Of a DNA stretch of 64,000 bases, positions 16,944 through 29,139 are shown in pieces. Below the pieces are notes generated by a model, which saw nothing but the letters and a program-made list of their open reading frames with translations, ran no database searches and was not told the origin of the DNA. Both the position numbers and the translations under genes were made by a program. This DNA is from Pseudomonas syringae KCTC 12500 (GTDB lineage: Bacteria > Pseudomonadota > Gammaproteobacteria > Pseudomonadales > Pseudomonadaceae): NCBI RefSeq assembly GCF_000507185.2, contig NZ_AYTM02000002.1, positions 3,441,001 to 3,505,000 on the forward strand, read 5' to 3'. Positions within the stretch are counted from its first letter, which is position 1, and each line of letters opens with the position of its first letter.

Positions 16944-18020
16944 TCAGCGTTCGCTTCTGCCCACACCCGATGGCCCTGCGGCCAGCATGCGCCCGGCCAG
17001 TCGAGAGAAGGGCAGGCTTTGCAGCCATACCGTGCCAGGGCCGGTCAGTCTGGCGAAGAACACCCCTTCGCCGCCGAACAGCATCGACTTGATGCCGCCA
17101 CCGACCATTCGGATATCGTAATCGACTGTCTGGGTCATGGCTGCCAGGCAGCCGGTGTCCACATCCAGCGCTTCGCCCGCCGCCAGTTCGATCTTGCGCA
17201 CCGTGCCGCCCATGTGTACGAATACCCAGCCGTCGCCTTCCAGCTTTTGCAGGATGAAACCTTCGCCCCCGAACAGGCCGGTGAGGATTTTCTTCTGGAA
17301 CTGGATACCGATGGAGACGCCTTTGGCGCCGGCCAGGAAACTGTCTTTCTGACAGATCAGCTTGCCGCCGAAATCACGCAGGTTGAGCGGCAGTATCGTG
17401 CCCGGGTAGGGCGCTGCAAACGCCACGCGGCCCTTGCCCGAACCCTGTTGCGAAAACACCGTGGTGAACAGGCTCTCGCCGGTCAGCATGCGCTTGCCTG
17501 CACCGAACAGCGAACCCAGCAGCCCTGACGATTGATTGCTGCCGTCGCCGAAGATGGTTTCCATCTGCACGTCGCACGTCTTGTACATCATCGCCCCGGC
17601 TTCGGCGACGGCGCTTTCGCCAGGGTCAAGCTCCAGTTCGATGAACTGGGTTTCCGTGCCGTACAGCTTGAAGTCCACACCGTCGGTGGTCTGCGCCAGG
17701 CCATAGCCGCCCGAGGCGTTCGGGTCGTGCGTAAACGAAGGGCGTCTGGCGGGCACCGAGGCCGGCGCGGGTGTCGGGGCTGCCTGCGCTGGCAGCGCGG
17801 ACGGCTTGGGCTGAACCATGTCCGGCGTCGGATCAGGAAAAGGCGTCACACCGTCCTTCTTCATGGCGCGCACCTGCGGAACCTGATAGATCGGCTGCCA
17901 GTCCGGCATGCCTTGCTTCCAGCACCAGGCACCGGGCGACTCACGGGCAATCAGCCGCGCAGCATCCGCGTCCATCGGGCCGAGTTGCTTGCCTGCGTTC
18001 ATCACAAACCATTGTTCCAA
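16944..18020 (-). CDS. TIGR00266/AIM24 family protein with N-terminal GYF_2 domain
   Basis: A 358-residue protein. Residues about 3-48 (WFVMNAGKQLGPMDADAARL, then AWCWKQGMPDWQPIYQVP) form a GYF_2 domain. A Pro/Ala linker runs to about 115, and residues about 125-350 are an AIM24 beta-sandwich (ELDPGESAVAEAGAMMY, then GLFGGEGFILQKLEGDGWVF and MLFGGEGVFFARLTGPG). The frame starts with TTG at 18020, which has GGGAG 8 bases upstream; a later ATG at 18002 would cut into the GYF domain. The role is unknown; AIM24-type proteins are often envelope-stress-linked. It is convergent with the Ter operon rather than part of it. Confidence 0.82.
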   Translation of the reverse strand: MEQWFVMNAGKQLGPMDADAARLIARESPGAWCWKQGMPDWQPIYQVPQVRAMKKDGVTPFPDPTPDMVQPKPSALPAQAAPTPAPASVPARRPSFTHDPNASGGYGLAQTTDGVDFKLYGTETQFIELELDPGESAVAEAGAMMYKTCDVQMETIFGDGSNQSSGLLGSLFGAGKRMLTGESLFTTVFSQQGSGKGRVAFAAPYPGTILPLNLRDFGGKLICQKDSFLAGAKGVSIGIQFQKKILTGLFGGEGFILQKLEGDGWVFVHMGGTVRKIELAAGEALDVDTGCLAAMTQTVDYDIRMVGGGIKSMLFGGEGVFFARLTGPGTVWLQSLPFSRLAGRMLAAGPSGVGRSER

Positions 18021-18067
18021 GGCGTCTACTCCCGAGCGAATAGTGACAGTTGGCTATGCGCGATGCG

Positions 18068-18916
18068 TCAGAGGCTAAGGCGCATGGACAGGTCCACGGC
18101 TTTCACATCCTTGGTCATCGCACCGATGGAAATGTAATCGACACCCGTTTCGGCAATCACTCGAAGGGTATCGTCGTTGATGCCGCCGCTGGCTTCCAGA
18201 CTGGCACGGCCTGCGGTGAGGCGCACGGCCTCGCGCATGTCATCAAGGCTTAATTCATCGAGCATGATGATGTCGGTGCCTGCGTCCAGCGCCTGCTGGA
18301 GTTCACCCAGACTCTCCACCTCGACTTCCACAGGCTTGCCGGGTGCAATCCGGTGCGCCGCTTCTACTGCCTGGGCGATGCCACCACAGGCTGCGATGTG
18401 GTTTTCCTTGATCAGAAACGCATCGTAAAGCCCGATGCGGTGGTTATGACAGCCGCCGCAGGTGACCGCATATTTCTGCGCCATGCGCAGGCCCGGCAGG
18501 GTCTTGCGGGTATCCAGCAGTTTGACCTGAGTGCCCGCGACCATGTCCGCGAAGTACTGCGCACGCGTGGCCACTCCCGAGAGCATCTGCAGAAAATTGA
18601 GCGCGCTGCGTTCGCCGGTCAATAGGGAGCGGGCCGGGCCCTCAAGGTGAAACAGCGCCTGATTGGGGCTGACGCGGTCGCCATCGGTCACTTGCCAGTG
18701 CACGGCGACGCGCGGGTCCAGTTGCCGGAAGACTGCATCGACCCAGGCAGTACCCGCGATCACCGCTGCATCGCGGGAAATGATGGTGGCCTTGGCCAGT
18801 CGCTCTGCCGGAATCAATTGGGCGGTGATATCGCCGCTGCCGACATCCTCCAGCAATGCGCGACGCACATTGGCCTCGATCTCGGCGGTCAGGTCGGCAA
18901 TTCGTAAATTCGGCAT
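18068..18916 (-). CDS. nadC: nicotinate-nucleotide diphosphorylase (carboxylating) NadC
   Basis: A 282-residue quinolinate phosphoribosyltransferase, which converts quinolinate plus PRPP to nicotinate mononucleotide in de novo NAD synthesis. Family segments are [34 protein letters not shown] with the catalytic Lys/Arg set, [21 protein letters not shown], and [11 protein letters not shown]. The frame opens 24 codons upstream, but the start at 18916 (MPNLRIADL) gives the family length. It stands between the AIM24 gene and a divergent DUF1631 gene, as in other Pseudomonas. Confidence 0.95.
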   Translation of the reverse strand: MPNLRIADLTAEIEANVRRALLEDVGSGDITAQLIPAERLAKATIISRDAAVIAGTAWVDAVFRQLDPRVAVHWQVTDGDRVSPNQALFHLEGPARSLLTGERSALNFLQMLSGVATRAQYFADMVAGTQVKLLDTRKTLPGLRMAQKYAVTCGGCHNHRIGLYDAFLIKENHIAACGGIAQAVEAAHRIAPGKPVEVEVESLGELQQALDAGTDIIMLDELSLDDMREAVRLTAGRASLEASGGINDDTLRVIAETGVDYISIGAMTKDVKAVDLSMRLSL

Positions 18917-19270
18917 GGCGGGCTCCAGTAGCAAAGTCGTTCGAGTATAAGGCACCGCATTCCGCTTACCCACCTGCGCCATTGCCAAGGTGTTACCCCA
19001 GGAGACGTGCAGTTGGTCGGTTTGGCAGATTCGTTTGCGATGGAACGCGAATATCGCGGTCTATCGCTGCACACGAATGCCTTGCCGGTTCTTTCGCGAG
19101 AGTGAAAGAAAAGTCTCACTGGCGTCGATGACAAGTTTTGAAAGATAATCCGACTTGTAATTGACGCCATGGGTTTGACGTTGTGCAAGGTCAAGAGGGT
19201 CGCTTCACAGTGCGGGGGTAGCAAGCCACGTTTGTGATGGGGTTCAGGTTGTTTCCTGTCAGGGGGTGTA
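18917..19270. other. intergenic region, no gene seen
   Basis: The 354 bases between nadC and the divergent DUF1631 gene contain no supportable ORF. A dyad ACAAGT-N16-ACTTGT around 19131-19159 could be a regulator site, but no family can be named. Confidence 0.4.
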
Positions 19271-21526
19271 ATGCCGAACGACGAAAAAGTAGTGCCGTTG
19301 AGCAAATCGTTCCCTTTGCAGGGGGCGGGTACTCCTTTGGCCCGATTACCTGTGGTGTTGTTGCAGGTTCGCGACAAGGCGGCCCAGCAGCTCAAGGATG
19401 CACTGCAGGCGTTGTTCGATAACGCTGACGATACGCTGTTCGAAATGGCTGACCGCGCCCGCAGCAACACTGAGCAGAACATCTTTTTTGAAGCCATGCG
19501 TGACCTGCGCCTCAAGCGCAAAAGCATAGAACGTGGTTTTCTCGACAAGTTTTACGAGTCTTTCCTGGTCCTGGGCCAGTATCAGATTCAGGAACCCGTG
19601 CTTCCGGCCGCTGTGTCTTTCGACAAGCTGTCGTTGGTGCACAACGATGATCTCGAGAAGACCGTGGCCGTGGACGCCATGGTCAGCAAAGTCATGAGCC
19701 GTGACGCCCTCGCTCTGGGCCAGCTCACTGCCCGCCTGAACGTCCTCATTCCTCAAGCCATTGCCGAAGACTCCAACCCTCTGGGGCCGGCGATGCTCTG
19801 CAGATTCTTTCTGGAGGCAGGGCGCAGCCTTGGCGTCGAGATCAAGGTCAAGCTGATCATTCTCAAACTGTTCGAGAAGTACGTCCTGGCCAATACGGAC
19901 GATCTGTACAGCGAAGCCAATCAGTTGCTGATTGCCACAGGTGTATTGCCGGACATGAAAGCGTTGCCGGCCCGTCGCTCATCCGACCGGGCGGCACCCA
20001 GAAGTCGCTCCGCCGAGATGTCCGACCCTGCCCTGAACGAAGCCGCCGACAAGCTCGACAAGGGTGTGCAGGAGGTGTTCTCGGCTTTGCAGGAACTGCT
20101 GCTGCACGTGCGCGGCCACCTCGCGCCGCGTCATGAGCCCAATGCCGAAGTGCGTCCGATTTCCAGCCGGGACCTGCTGCGCCTGCTGTCTCACCTGCAG
20201 CAATATGTGCCGTCGCAGGACACTTCAGACGATTTCGACCTGCGCAATCAGCTGGAACAACTGCTGACGCGCGTCAACGTCAAGACCGGAAAATCCAGAA
20301 TCGTCGGTGTCGGTGACGAAGATGTCATCAACCTGATCGCCATGCTCTTCGAGTTCATCCTCGATGACCGCAACCTGACGCCTTCATTGCGTGCTCTGAT
20401 CGGGCGCCTGCAGATTCCTATGCTCAAAGTGGCGGTCATCGACAAAAGTTTCTTTAGCCGCGGCAGTCATCCTGCCCGTCGCCTGCTCAACGAAATTGCC
20501 ACTGCCGCGCTGGGCTGGGGTGGCCGTGACGACTATCAGCGCGACTCGCTGTATCAGCGCGTCGAGCAGATCGTGCAGCGCCTGCTCAATGATTTTGTCG
20601 ATGACCCGGCAATCTTTTCCGAATTACTGGCGGATTTTCTGGCCTTCACCAGTGACGAGCGTCGCCGCAGCGAGCTGCTTGAGCAGCGTACCCGCGATGC
20701 CGAAGAGGGGCGCGCCCGTGCCGAACTGGCTCGGCAGCAGGTGCAGCACGAGCTGAATCAGCGCCTGCTGGGCAAAACCTTGCCCGAGGTTGTTGTGCGG
20801 CTGCTGCAGGAGGCCTGGAGCAAGGTACTGCTGCTGACTTGCCTCAAGCATGGCGAAGAGTCCAGCGAGTGGCAGGCCGGGCTGGAGACCATGGACGAGT
20901 TGATCTGGAGCGTCGAGCTGCACGACGACCCGCAGGCCTTGCAGCGCCTGCTGGAGCTGGTTCCGGGACTGCTCAAGTCGCTGCGTGACGGCTTGACCAG
21001 TGCCGCTTTCGACCCGTTTGCCACCAGCGAATTTTTCAGTCAGCTGGAGTCGCTGCACGTGAAAGCGTTCCAGCACTTCTCGCGCTTGCAGGAAAGTGAG
21101 GGCGACACTGCGCAAAGCGATGCCACGCAGGCAGACGGCCAGGCCGTAGAGGGCCCGCCGATGATGGAGGTGATCGAGGAAATCGTTCTGATTACCGCTG
21201 AAGAGCAGATGCTCAATGAGCCGGTGGTCCAGCTACCTGATGACGACGCAGGCCTGCAGATGGTCGACAAGCTGCGGGTCGGTTGCTGGGTCGAGATTCA
21301 GGAAGATGAAGAGCACAAACTGCGTTGCAAGTTGACCGCGATTGTCGAGCCGACCGGGCGTTATGTGTTCGTCAATCGGACCGGCATGAAGGTTCTGGAA
21401 AAGACCCGCACCGGTCTTGCCATAGAGTTTCGCCGCGGCGCGGTGCGTATTCTCGATGATGCGCTGCTCTTCGATCGGGCCCTGGAGTCCGTCATCAGCA
21501 ACCTGCGCAAGCTCAAGGGCGCCTGA
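19271..21526 (+). CDS. DUF1631 domain-containing protein
   Basis: A 751-residue cytoplasmic protein that fits the DUF1631 family in length and position (between nadC and ampD in Pseudomonas). It is mainly helical; the stretch near residues 460-500 (rich in E, R, A, Q: ERRRSELLEQRTRDAEEGRA) is a probable coiled coil. The C-terminal 90 residues or so (LRVGCWVEI, TGRYVFVNRTGMKVLEKTR) look like a PilZ-like or small beta-barrel domain. Two members of this family have been connected to c-di-GMP and surface behaviour, but no function can be read from the sequence. The start has GGGGG 7 bases upstream. Confidence 0.8.
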   Translation: MPNDEKVVPLSKSFPLQGAGTPLARLPVVLLQVRDKAAQQLKDALQALFDNADDTLFEMADRARSNTEQNIFFEAMRDLRLKRKSIERGFLDKFYESFLVLGQYQIQEPVLPAAVSFDKLSLVHNDDLEKTVAVDAMVSKVMSRDALALGQLTARLNVLIPQAIAEDSNPLGPAMLCRFFLEAGRSLGVEIKVKLIILKLFEKYVLANTDDLYSEANQLLIATGVLPDMKALPARRSSDRAAPRSRSAEMSDPALNEAADKLDKGVQEVFSALQELLLHVRGHLAPRHEPNAEVRPISSRDLLRLLSHLQQYVPSQDTSDDFDLRNQLEQLLTRVNVKTGKSRIVGVGDEDVINLIAMLFEFILDDRNLTPSLRALIGRLQIPMLKVAVIDKSFFSRGSHPARRLLNEIATAALGWGGRDDYQRDSLYQRVEQIVQRLLNDFVDDPAIFSELLADFLAFTSDERRRSELLEQRTRDAEEGRARAELARQQVQHELNQRLLGKTLPEVVVRLLQEAWSKVLLLTCLKHGEESSEWQAGLETMDELIWSVELHDDPQALQRLLELVPGLLKSLRDGLTSAAFDPFATSEFFSQLESLHVKAFQHFSRLQESEGDTAQSDATQADGQAVEGPPMMEVIEEIVLITAEEQMLNEPVVQLPDDDAGLQMVDKLRVGCWVEIQEDEEHKLRCKLTAIVEPTGRYVFVNRTGMKVLEKTRTGLAIEFRRGAVRILDDALLFDRALESVISNLRKLKGA

Positions 21527-21732
21527 CTGGCGGCGATGTTGTCTGTCGCCAGACGCACATTTGACTGCGGTGCCGACGCCCCGCGTCGGCCTGCAGTCCA
21601 CGCCGCGCCGCCACGGATCCTTGGTGTCTACAGCGCGTTTCCTACATCGCGAATCCGTACCCAAGCCCCCACATTAGCTTCTGTCACGGGCATAATCAGC
21701 GCTACTTATTTTCCCCCGTTCAAGGAGCATTC

Positions 21733-22281
21733 ATGCAACTGGACTCCGCAAGCGGCTGGTGCGACGGCGTGCAGCATTGCCCCTCGCCCAACTTCAATGC
21801 GCGACCCGAAGGCGAAATCTCGCTGCTGGTGATTCACAACATCAGCCTGCCCCCAGCACAGTTCAAGACCGGCAAGGTGCAGGCTTTCTTTCAGAACCAG
21901 CTCGACATCGACGAGCATCCCTACTTTGTGGGGATTGCCGATCTGCGCGTTTCAGCGCATTTTCTGATTGAACGTGATGGCGAGGTCGTTCAGTTCGTCT
22001 CTTGTCTTGATCGTGCGTGGCACGCCGGTGTTTCCAGTTTTCAGGGCCGGGAAGGGTGCAATGACTTTTCCGTCGGCATCGAACTGGAGGGGACGGATGA
22101 CCAGCCTTTCACCGATGCGCAATACGACACGCTGATCGACCTGGCGCGACAGTTGCGTCAGGCGTTCGAGGCGATCACCCCCGAGCGTATCTGTGGCCAC
22201 AGTGACGTGGCGCCGGGACGCAAGACTGATCCTGGGCCCTGTTTTGACTGGGCCAGGTTTCGAGCGGCTTTGCTGGATTGA
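21733..22281 (+). CDS. ampD: 1,6-anhydro-N-acetylmuramyl-L-alanine amidase AmpD
   Basis: A 182-residue zinc amidase that cleaves the stem peptide from anhydromuropeptides in cytoplasmic cell-wall recycling; its loss derepresses AmpC beta-lactamase. Visible parts: LLVIHNISLPP with the first zinc His (about 37), SAHFLIERDGEVVQFV, WHAGVSSFQGREGCNDFSVG and the C-terminal GHSDVAPGRKTDPGPCFDW with the second zinc His and the Asp ligand (His155, Asp165 region). GGAG lies 8 bases before the ATG, and ampE follows after 15 bases. Confidence 0.97.
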   Translation: MQLDSASGWCDGVQHCPSPNFNARPEGEISLLVIHNISLPPAQFKTGKVQAFFQNQLDIDEHPYFVGIADLRVSAHFLIERDGEVVQFVSCLDRAWHAGVSSFQGREGCNDFSVGIELEGTDDQPFTDAQYDTLIDLARQLRQAFEAITPERICGHSDVAPGRKTDPGPCFDWARFRAALLD

Positions 22282-22296
22282 TGTGAGGGACGAACA

Positions 22297-23133
22297 ATGA
22301 GTTTTCTGGTGTTACTGCTGGCCGTTCTTATCGAAAAGTTTTCTGCCCTGCGTCAGCGCGTTCAGCGTGACGGGCCGTGGCTGAAAGAACTGGCAAAACT
22401 CGAGGCCAGCCCGCGGACCTCGACACGTCCCTGGGTAATGCTGGCGCTGCTGGTGCTTGTGCCCGTGCTGATCCTGCAACTGGCGCTGACCATCATCGGC
22501 TCGGTGGCCTATGGCTGGCTGGTTCTGCCCATTCACCTGCTGGTGTTGATCTACAGCCTTGGCCGGGTTGACCTGATTGCGGTGCTCGGGCCGTTTCGCG
22601 ATGCCTGCCGACGTGGCGATGCGCAGGCTGCGGTGCACGTGGCCGAGCGCGACATGGGCGTGCAGGCGGACAACAGCGAGCAATTGCTGCAGGGTGTGCA
22701 GGGCTACCTGCTCTGGCAGGCGTTTCAGAGTTTCTTCGCCGTGATTTTCTGGTACTTCGTACTCGGCCCGGTGGCTGCGCTGGCCTACAGGCTATTGGCA
22801 CTTGCCGCCGAGCACGGCAAGACACCCGCACTGGTGGAGCGCGCAGGGCAGTTGCGCCATGCCTTCGACTGGGTACCGGTCAGGTTGCTCGCCGCCAGCT
22901 TCGCATTGGTCGGCAATTTTGTGGCGGTCACCCGGGTGATGCTGCATGAACTGCTGAACTGGAACATCAGTGCTGCACAACTGATTACGCGCGTTGGCTG
23001 CGCCGCCAGCGAGGTTCCGCCTCCGATGATGGGGGCGCAAGGCGTTACCGGCCTCGACATGCTCTGGGAGCTGCTGGTACGTGCCGCGGTAGTCTGGTAC
23101 GCAGGGTTCGCCCTGTGGACCCTTCTGCTCTGA
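22297..23133 (+). CDS. ampE: regulatory signalling membrane protein AmpE
   Basis: A 278-residue polytopic inner-membrane protein of the AmpE/CobD-like family, co-transcribed with ampD. It opens with SFLVLLLAVLIEKFSALRQR, has four main hydrophobic segments (near 45-70, 145-170, 195-215, 260-278), and carries VTRVMLHELLNWN. It has long been linked to beta-lactamase induction as a putative sensor, without a firm biochemical role. Confidence 0.93.
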   Translation: MSFLVLLLAVLIEKFSALRQRVQRDGPWLKELAKLEASPRTSTRPWVMLALLVLVPVLILQLALTIIGSVAYGWLVLPIHLLVLIYSLGRVDLIAVLGPFRDACRRGDAQAAVHVAERDMGVQADNSEQLLQGVQGYLLWQAFQSFFAVIFWYFVLGPVAALAYRLLALAAEHGKTPALVERAGQLRHAFDWVPVRLLAASFALVGNFVAVTRVMLHELLNWNISAAQLITRVGCAASEVPPPMMGAQGVTGLDMLWELLVRAAVVWYAGFALWTLLL

Positions 23134-23168
23134 TCCGATCCTGGCTGCGCAGGCTCAAGCATGTGCCA

Positions 23169-23969
23169 TCAGCTGTGTGACAGGCGAGGCCAGTCGAACA
23201 GTTCGCAGGCATTGTCCGTGCTCACCTCGGCCAGGCGCTCGGGGCTGATCTTCATCAGCCCCGCAAGGGCCTCGCAAATGTCGGGCAAGTGCTGCGGGCT
23301 GTTGCGCTGATAGGGATGCATGGCCGGCGCCATGTCCGGTGAGTCGGTTTCAAGCACCACACTGTCCAGCGGCAGTTCGGCGATGACCCGATGCATGCGC
23401 AGCGCCTGCGGCCAGGTTGCGGCTCCGCCCAGACCCAGTTTGAACCCCAGCCTGATGTACTCGCGCGCTTCTTCGCGGCTGCCGGCAAAGGCGTGAATGA
23501 TGCCGCTGCGCTTTGGCCTGTGGCGCTTGAGCGTAGCGATCACATCGGCATGGCTGCGGCGCACGTGCAGCAAGGCGGGCAGGTTGAAGTCGTTAGCCAA
23601 CTGCAATTGCGCGTCAAAGAGCGCCTGCTGACGCGCCCTGTCCGGCTGCTCGACGTAATAATCCAGACCGATCTCACCCACCGCACACAGCTGCGGATGG
23701 CCTTTCAGGCGAGTCAGCCAGTCGCCCAACTCGTTCAGGTGTGCAGTGCGGTGCTCATCGATGTACACCGGATGCATGCCGAACGCCGCGTACAGGGATG
23801 GGTTGGCTTCGGTCAGCTCCCATAGCCGCTGCCAGTTACGCTGATACACCCCGAGCACCACCATGCGCTGCACGCCGAGCGCCAGACAGTTGTCCAGCAC
23901 TTGAGCGCGGTCGGCATCGAAGTCCGCAAAGTCCAGGTGGGTATGGGTATCGATCAGCGTCACCTTCAC
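23169..23969 (-). CDS. TatD family metal-dependent hydrolase
   Basis: A 266-residue TIM-barrel hydrolase. It has the N-terminal metal motif IDTHTHLDF, VGEIGLDYY with the bridging Glu, HVRRSHADVI, IHAFAGSREEAREY, and the C-terminal Asp in LETDSPDM. TatD-type proteins act as 3'-5' DNA exonucleases or D-aminoacyl-tRNA-like hydrolases. The start is a GTG overlapping the cra stop by 4 bases (GTGA), so it is translated together with cra. Which paralogue (TatD, YcfH, YjjV) cannot be fixed by eye; YjjV seems closest because of the cra linkage. Confidence 0.85.
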   Translation of the reverse strand: MKVTLIDTHTHLDFADFDADRAQVLDNCLALGVQRMVVLGVYQRNWQRLWELTEANPSLYAAFGMHPVYIDEHRTAHLNELGDWLTRLKGHPQLCAVGEIGLDYYVEQPDRARQQALFDAQLQLANDFNLPALLHVRRSHADVIATLKRHRPKRSGIIHAFAGSREEAREYIRLGFKLGLGGAATWPQALRMHRVIAELPLDSVVLETDSPDMAPAMHPYQRNSPQHLPDICEALAGLMKISPERLAEVSTDNACELFDWPRLSHS

Positions 23970-24961
23970 GCCTCGTGAATACGTTGCTTGAAGGCCCTGG
24001 CAATAGCGTGCACGCCCGGCTGGTAATCATCCTTCTCGATAGCGGCCAGCGCCAGTTGCAGGGCCTTGTCGGCGATCAGCTGGTGTTGCTGGGCCATGGC
24101 GTTGACAGGCAGCGGCAGGAAATCCAGCAATTGCGTATCGCCGAAGGTACCCAGATGCAGTGGGGTCGATTGCAGTGCCTGACTTTGCAGCACATCGAAC
24201 ACGCCTTGCAGCAGTACGTAGGACGTGGTGATCAACGCGTCCGGAAAATGTCCCTGGCGCTGTAGCATCTCGGTCATCAAACGCTGACCACACTGGCGAC
24301 TGAACGCTTCGCCGTGCTCGACGATGGTGGCTCCGGTAAATCCGTCGAGTGCGTGTTCGAAGCCGGCGGCACGCGCGCGACTGATGCTCAGTTCAGGGCG
24401 TGCACCGATCAGGGCGATGTGGCGCGGTCGGGTTTGCAGGAGGCTGTGGGTCAGTTGCAGGCAGGCGTCATGGTCGTCGCTGACCACTGAGCAGAAAAAC
24501 TCGGGATTCATTTCCCGGTCGATGGCGATGATCGGCATGCCCTTGAGCTGCAATTCGCGGTAGCTGTCGTCACCGGGTGGCAGGCAGCTGGCGACCAGCA
24601 ATGCATCGCAACGGCGTGCGCGGAACAGCTGCAAAAGCTGCAGCTCGCTGGCGGGGTCGTCGTCGGAGCTGGCAATCAGCAGTTGATAGCCGAGGCTGCG
24701 CGCGCCTTGCTCGAGCAATTTGGCGATGCGCGCATAGCTGGGGTTTTCCAGGTCGGGCAGGATGAAGCCCAGTGTCTTGCTATGGCGGCTGCGCAGGCCC
24801 GCCGCTTGCGGGTTGGGTCGGAAGTCGTGCTGCTCGACCACGGCTTTGACACGCTCGACCGTTGCCGGGCTGATACGCTGTTTTTCGGCCTTGCCATTGA
24901 TGACGTAACTGGCTGTAGTGACAGAAACACCTGCCAGACGTGCGATATCGCTCAGTTTCAC
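23966..24961 (-). CDS. cra: catabolite repressor-activator Cra (FruR)
   Basis: A 331-residue LacI-family regulator. The helix-turn-helix is LSDIARLAGVSVTTASYVIN (about 3-22) with a hinge helix near 50-58, followed by a periplasmic-binding-like effector domain that binds fructose 1-phosphate. The start is GTG at 24961. It is divergent from fruBKA, which in Pseudomonas is its principal target, and a Cra half-site palindrome lies in the shared region. Confidence 0.93.
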   Translation of the reverse strand: MKLSDIARLAGVSVTTASYVINGKAEKQRISPATVERVKAVVEQHDFRPNPQAAGLRSRHSKTLGFILPDLENPSYARIAKLLEQGARSLGYQLLIASSDDDPASELQLLQLFRARRCDALLVASCLPPGDDSYRELQLKGMPIIAIDREMNPEFFCSVVSDDHDACLQLTHSLLQTRPRHIALIGARPELSISRARAAGFEHALDGFTGATIVEHGEAFSRQCGQRLMTEMLQRQGHFPDALITTSYVLLQGVFDVLQSQALQSTPLHLGTFGDTQLLDFLPLPVNAMAQQHQLIADKALQLALAAIEKDDYQPGVHAIARAFKQRIHEA

Positions 24962-25151
24962 CCCGGAGTTTCCTTTTATTAGGTACGCGGCTCAGGACAA
25001 TCGAATTATTTTTTTCATGGCGCTGATCTTTACACCAGACCGTAGGAAACTCCCAAGTACTTCACGTATTTTGGGAATTGTCCCACAGTGATCGCACCGT
25101 CCGGGCTTCAATGAATCCCCAGAATCGAGTAACGTGCCGGACAATTCTAGA

Positions 25152-25163
25152 TTAAACGATTCA
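25152..25163. promoter_or_regulatory. Cra (FruR) operator upstream of fruB
   Basis: TTAAACGATTCA is close to the Cra consensus palindrome TGAATCGATTCA and to the operator described for Pseudomonas putida fruB. It lies 153 bases before the fruB ATG in the 354-base cra-fruB spacer. The rest of that spacer holds no ORF; -10/-35 elements were not clear. Confidence 0.75.
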
Positions 25164-25315
25164 GCACGCCTGTTGTCTGCTGCAATCGAGATGAAAGTGA
25201 TGTCCGATACGATACTCGGACGAATATCACCTTCATCCCCCCAAGCTGTCGATCACACGATCGCCATTAAAACAAGAATCAGGTGGCGCCTCGGCGCTGC
25301 ACAGGAGTCAAGGCA

Positions 25316-28185
<2,870 letters not shown>

Positions 28186-28186
<1 letters not shown>

Positions 28187-29127
28187 TGGCGAAGATTCTT
28201 ACCCTGACTATGAACCCGGCGCTGGATCTGACTGTGCAGTTGGGGCAGTTGGAGCTGGGCCAGGTCAACCGCAGCACGGCGATGCTCACTCACGCTGCCG
28301 GCAAAGGCCTGAATGTGGCGCAGGTGCTGGCTGATCTGGGCCATGACCTGACCGTTGCCGGCTTTCTCGGCGTCGACAATCAGCAAGCGTTCGAAGCGTT
28401 GTTCGAGCGTCGTCAGTTCGTCGACGAATTTGTCCGGGTGCCGGGCGAAACGCGCAGCAATATCAAGCTGGCCGAAGGCAGTGGCCGTATCACCGACCTG
28501 AACGGCCCCGGGCCGCAGGTCAGTGAAGAGGCGCAGCACGCGCTGTTCACCCGCGTCGAACAGATCGCACAGGGTTTCGACGTGGTGGTCGTGGCGGGCA
28601 GCCTGCCGCGCGGTGTCACCCCGGAGTGGCTGCAAAAACTGCTGGTGATGCTCAAGGACCTCGGTCTGAAAGTGGCGCTGGACAGCAGTGGTCTGGCCTT
28701 GCGCGCCGGTCTTAAGGCCGGGCCCTGGCTGATCAAACCCAACACCGAAGAGCTGGCTGATGCGCTCGACGCACCGATCATCTCCATCGCTGCGCAAGCC
28801 GAGGCGGCTGCGCGTTTGCAGGCGCAGGGCATCGAGCATGTGGTGATCTCTCAAGGCTCCGAAGGCGTGCACTGGTTCAGCCCGAGCGTGGCGCTGCATT
28901 CGCTGCCGCCCAAGGTGACCGTGGCCAGTACGGTCGGTGCGGGTGACTCGCTGCTGGCAGGCATGGTGCACGGCTTGATCACCGGTCAAGAGCCGCACAA
29001 GACCCTGCGCACTGCCACAGCGATTGCCGCCATGGCGGTGACCCAGATCGGTTTCGGCATCACCGATGCCGCGCAACTCAAACGGCTTGAAGGCGGCGTC
29101 ACTGTACGCAGCCTTTCAGAACAATAA
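28186..29127 (+). CDS. fruK: 1-phosphofructokinase FruK
   Basis: A 313-residue PfkB/ribokinase-family kinase that converts fructose 1-phosphate to fructose 1,6-bisphosphate. It has TLTMNPALDLTV at the start, GKGLNVAQVLADLG, and the anion-hole/catalytic motif TVGAGDSLLAGMVHG near 250-264. Overlapped with fruB and 12 bases from fruA, it is the middle gene of the fructose operon. Its substrate is also the signal that releases Cra. Confidence 0.96.
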
Positions 29128-29139
29128 GAGAGGATCGTC

